Below the pieces are notes generated by a model. It saw only the letters and a list, made by a program, of their open reading frames with translations, was not told the origin of the DNA and searched no databases. Made by a program: the position numbers and the translations under genes. From Coptodactyla brooksi (Eukaryota; Arthropoda; Insecta; Coleoptera; Scarabaeidae): a DNA stretch of 20,651 nt. The stretch spans positions 1-20,651 of the forward strand of contig JAWQRM010000655.1 in assembly GCA_033557675.1 (NCBI GenBank), read 5' to 3'. Of the stretch, positions 18,198 through 20,651 are shown piece by piece (the first letter of the stretch is position 1; every line of letters begins with the position of its first letter).

Positions 18198-18321
18198 GAG
18201 ACTTCGTTAATATTTGGTTGTATTTTGACAGTTGTCAGTAATTTCATCGCTGTTGTCGTTGTAATGAATCTCGTAACTTTCGAGAGATTGTAAGAACTGG
18301 GGAGAAAAGAGATTATGAAAT

Positions 18322-18495
18322 ATGCTTGGGGATCCTGACGGATTGATCGCCCACGAAATTAGCCATTTGAGGGCGATGCTGAAAGCTTTGTACGTGATTT
18401 GCGTCTGTATCACCACCATCATGATATACCATAACCTTATCGTTTGGATTTGGCCGAAGACTGTGAAATTTTCGCGACCACCACAACGCTTTTGA
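18322..18495 (+). CDS. Small single-pass membrane protein, 57 aa (tandem paralogue 2)
   Basis: Function unknown. The protein starts MLGDPDGLIAHEISHLRAML, has a hydrophobic span at about residues 22-44 (ALYVICVCITTIMIYHNLIV), then WIWPKTVKFSRPPQRF and a TGA stop. It is a shorter relative of the ORF ending at 18197, with the same start pattern and HLRAML box. It lacks the sequon-bearing segment. Only 124 bp separate the two ORFs. An ATG at 18315 opens a 7-codon frame that overlaps the start, so that upstream ATG could lower translation. ATTTTGACAG (about 18224-18233) could be a splice acceptor, which would make the two ORFs alternative last exons. A mariner relic begins 49 bp downstream. Confidence 0.58.
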   Translation: MLGDPDGLIAHEISHLRAMLKALYVICVCITTIMIYHNLIVWIWPKTVKFSRPPQRF

Positions 18496-18543
18496 TGTCT
18501 GAGAAGTTGTAAAAATATATGTACATATAAATATATACAATCT

Positions 18544-18904
18544 TTACTGATACCGTTTTCTTCTTCTTCTAAAACTTCTAATCCTTGCTTGCAAAAAACT
18601 GATCCATGTCATTTTGATGGCTTCATTTGAAGTAAAGGTTTTGCCGTCCAAAAAAATTTGTAGAGACCGAAACAAGTAATAATCAGAAGGTGCCAGATCT
18701 GCAGAATATGATAGGTACGGTAGTACAGCCCATCCAAACTGTAAAAGCTTTTAGCGAATTACCAGATTGGTGTGCGAACTTGCATTATCTTGGTGGAACA
18801 GCATACTTTTTCTATTGATCAATTCTGGCCTTTTCTGGTTGAGCGAATCACACAATTTGTTCAGTTGATAACAGTACACTTTTTAGAATTGACCGTGGTG
18901 TTTT
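18544..18904 (-). pseudogene. mariner (DD34D) transposase, C-terminal relic
   Basis: A single minus-strand frame reads YCYQLNKLCDSLNQKRPEL, then FHQDNASSHT (second catalytic Asp), GWAVLPYLSYSADLAPSDYY (third Asp in PSD) and LFRSLQIFLDGKTFTSNEA, ending with TAA at 18546-18544. Exactly 34 positions separate the two Asp residues, counting one stop, which is the mariner DD34D spacing. A TAA follows VIR where the family usually has Gln, and another stop lies near 18883. The N-terminal part is missing. The frame is cut at about 18900 by a minisatellite. It is inactive. Confidence 0.88.
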
Positions 18905-19014
18905 CCCAAAAATTTTGGAAAGAGCTCCCAAAAATTTTGCAAACTTGCAAAAAGTTTTGCACACTTTTGCAAAAAATTTTGCAAACCTGTTTGCAAAAAA
19001 TCATGCAATTTATT
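18905..19014. repeat. Minisatellite, about five units of 21-24 bp
   Basis: Units begin near 18905, 18927, 18948, 18970 and 18994. Each contains CAAAAA[AG]TTTTG or a close variant followed by CAAAC/CACAC, with the last one degenerate. The core CAAAAATTTTG is itself palindromic. Confidence 0.75.
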
Positions 19015-20050
19015 TGTCAAGATTCCAAAGATCTGTTTATATTAGTACTTATTGAATGCGAAATATGATGCATCAATGATGAAATGGACTGTACTAAGAG
19101 AAAGTTCTTTATTGAAATTATGGTTAGGTTGTAGAATTTTTTAACTCTCCGAGATAATATTAATGACTAGAAATCTGAGCCGACCAAAAAAATGAATCAA
19201 TTATCGTGAGGATACAACCACAACAAAGAAAAAAAGTTTATTTAATTTTAAGGAATATAAGTTTATTAATTAGGATTGCAATTAAAGCATACTATAAAGC
19301 ATACGAGAGCTATAAGCATGCGAGAGCTTCTGGTTGTAAGTACTAAATGAAGAGTACCAATGAAGAGTAATGTTATTGATTAAAATAATAATTGTAGCTT
19401 ATAATTAATAAGTATAATAATAACGTATTAATTATAATTAATATCTTTATTTTATGAAATTGTCCTTACATTAATGAGAGTAAAACCGCATTATATATTT
19501 TATCATTACATTTAATTTATCTTGATGTATTGTGAAAGTCTGATGGCGGATATCCCGCTTTTAAATCGTTTTATTTCTTTGGTGCACCTTTACCAAATAT
19601 GAGCGTAGTGTGGAGATTCCCAAAAGAGCTAGAATGACGAACAAGATTGAACAAGACTTAGTTAAGAAATGAAGTCATAATAAGCCAATTTCCATATTTC
19701 ACTTGATCCGTAAGTATATTGAACGACGAAAACTCTATTTTAACAATAAAAAAGGGGTATTTTCTGTTCTGCATATCTTTCGTAGGGAAACAATTATAGG
19801 CGATAAAATTAAAAGTAAGACTTACTTTAATTGAAGTAAGAGACATTTTGTTATGGAATAAAGTTGTTAGCCTGAAGGGTACAAGTTAATTAACATAACA
19901 TAGTTATGTATGCACAATTCTTATACGTTTATAAACTAGAAAAAAAATGTCTTTCTGTTAAGAATAATTTCCTAACCAATTCTTTGGTTAAGTATAATAG
20001 AAAAATAAAAATAATTTTGTTTTTTTCGCAGCTGAGGCGTTAGTTGTATT
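19015..20050. other. AT-rich intergenic DNA, only minor repeats
   Basis: No gene recognised. GCATACGAGAGCT (19299-19311) is repeated as GCATGCGAGAGCT (19316-19328), a local 17-bp tandem duplication. The segment 19380-19445 is almost pure A/T with TTAATTATAATTAA-like palindromes. Short frames on both strands lack any domain. Confidence 0.4.
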
Positions 20051-20651
20051 TTAACCCTTAAAGGCGAAATTGACACTTTTTCTATGCGATTTTCATCGCT
20101 GTAACTTCTAATGTTAAAGCGGAAAAAAATATGTAAAAGTAATTCCTTATGTTTTCGGAGTTGCTCTTTCAGATGTAGATACTTAAATTTCAAAAATTTC
20201 ATTTGTTCAAAAGTTACAGCTCGATTTTCAACGAAAAACCGAAATTTTCACCAATTGTTTTTCATAAATCTATAATTTACTATTATTCACGTAGATATAT
20301 CGCGTCCCACATGTCTGAGCTTTCGAAAGACATGCAAAAATTTAAAAGCAATCAAGATGGCAGAAACAAAATAGTGGCAAATAAGTGAAAATTTCTTGAA
20401 TATCTCTATTCCTGCTAAATTGTAACGGATTAAGGTTGTTGCGAATCAAAGATATAGAACTTCCCAGATTTCTTGAATCAATATTAATATTTTTCTCAGG
20501 AAGAAAATAGCTGATCCAAACTGGCGGCACAAAAGTCATATCATGGTGGCAAAAAAATAAATATTCGCTTGGAAGTCTAATTAATACCGTTAAAGCCTAT
20601 CGAAAAATAGCTGCTTTTCACAAATGCATGTATGTGTATATATATATATAT
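20051..20651. mobile_element. Possible piggyBac-like element, left end only
   Basis: TTAA (20051-20054) is followed by CCCTTAAAGGCGAAATTGAC, close to the MITE end at 3934 (CCCTTTCAAGGCA). No matching GGGTTAA end occurs before the window stops, so its length is unknown. The following 600 bp contain no transposase frame. It may be a longer nonautonomous element or a solo end. Confidence 0.4.
20626..20651. repeat. TA/TG microsatellite at window edge
   Basis: ATGTATGTG passes into a TA dinucleotide run that reaches the last base. Confidence 0.85.

Noticed and set aside
18772..19068. 98-codon plus-strand ORF
   Set aside because: Its first part is the antisense of the mariner relic and the rest is the CAAAAATTTTG minisatellite.
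1..20651. tRNA or rRNA genes
   Set aside because: No B-box of the GGTTCGAATCC type with a matching acceptor stem and no conserved rRNA segment was seen by eye on either strand.

Overview
The window looks like arthropod, most likely insect, nuclear DNA. It is strongly AT-rich, has no bacterial gene layout, and carries relics of eukaryotic DNA transposons and of a Penelope-like retroelement. Several relics resemble forms I know from ants and wasps, so a hymenopteran host is plausible, but the sequence does not prove it. I found no intact long gene, no rRNA, no tRNA and no CRISPR array.

Left part (1-5700). A decayed IS630/Tc1/mariner-superfamily transposase (90-841, +) is followed by a GC-richer island with ETS-like palindromes (about 1200-1760). 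Next comes a compound GC-rich hairpin (2217-2272) beside a Crypton-type tyrosine recombinase relic (2326-3315, -). A 135-bp piggyBac-like MITE with TTAA flanks lies at 3934-4068. The rest is AT-rich DNA with small inverted and direct repeats, plus a weak candidate terminal exon on the minus strand (4524-4727).

Middle (5700-11460). A short coding exon with a signal-anchor-like membrane segment and a good splice donor lies at 5757-5865 (+). A pogo/Tigger-like transposase relic (6262-7178, -) appears to have been split by a 5'-truncated Penelope-like element with a GIY-YIG domain (7179-8119, -), which is bracketed by a 32-bp exact direct repeat. A second GC-richer island (8620-9340), a duplicated block of about 241 bp (9775-10310), a relic of an unnamed arthropod repeat protein (10690-11160, +) and a hAT transposase fragment (11184-11459, +) follow.

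Right part (11447-20651). A satellite array with monomers of about 160 bp occupies 11447-11870 and 13843-17400. It is split by a block holding a third GC-richer island (12400-13340). The array contains a higher-order repeat of about 631 bp. Just beyond it are two small tandem ORFs (17964-18197 and 18322-18495, +) encoding related single-pass membrane proteins that share M-x-G-x-P, HLRAML and WP[RK]. Their differences in the shared motif are synonymous. They are the best candidate for an undescribed protein family here. A mariner transposase 3' part (18544-18900, -), a 22-bp minisatellite, AT-rich DNA and a second piggyBac-like end (20051 onward) close the window.

The transposon relics do not form a pathway. 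They record successive insertions and decay. The parts most likely to be functional are the small ORF pair, the signal-anchor exon and the three GC-richer islands.
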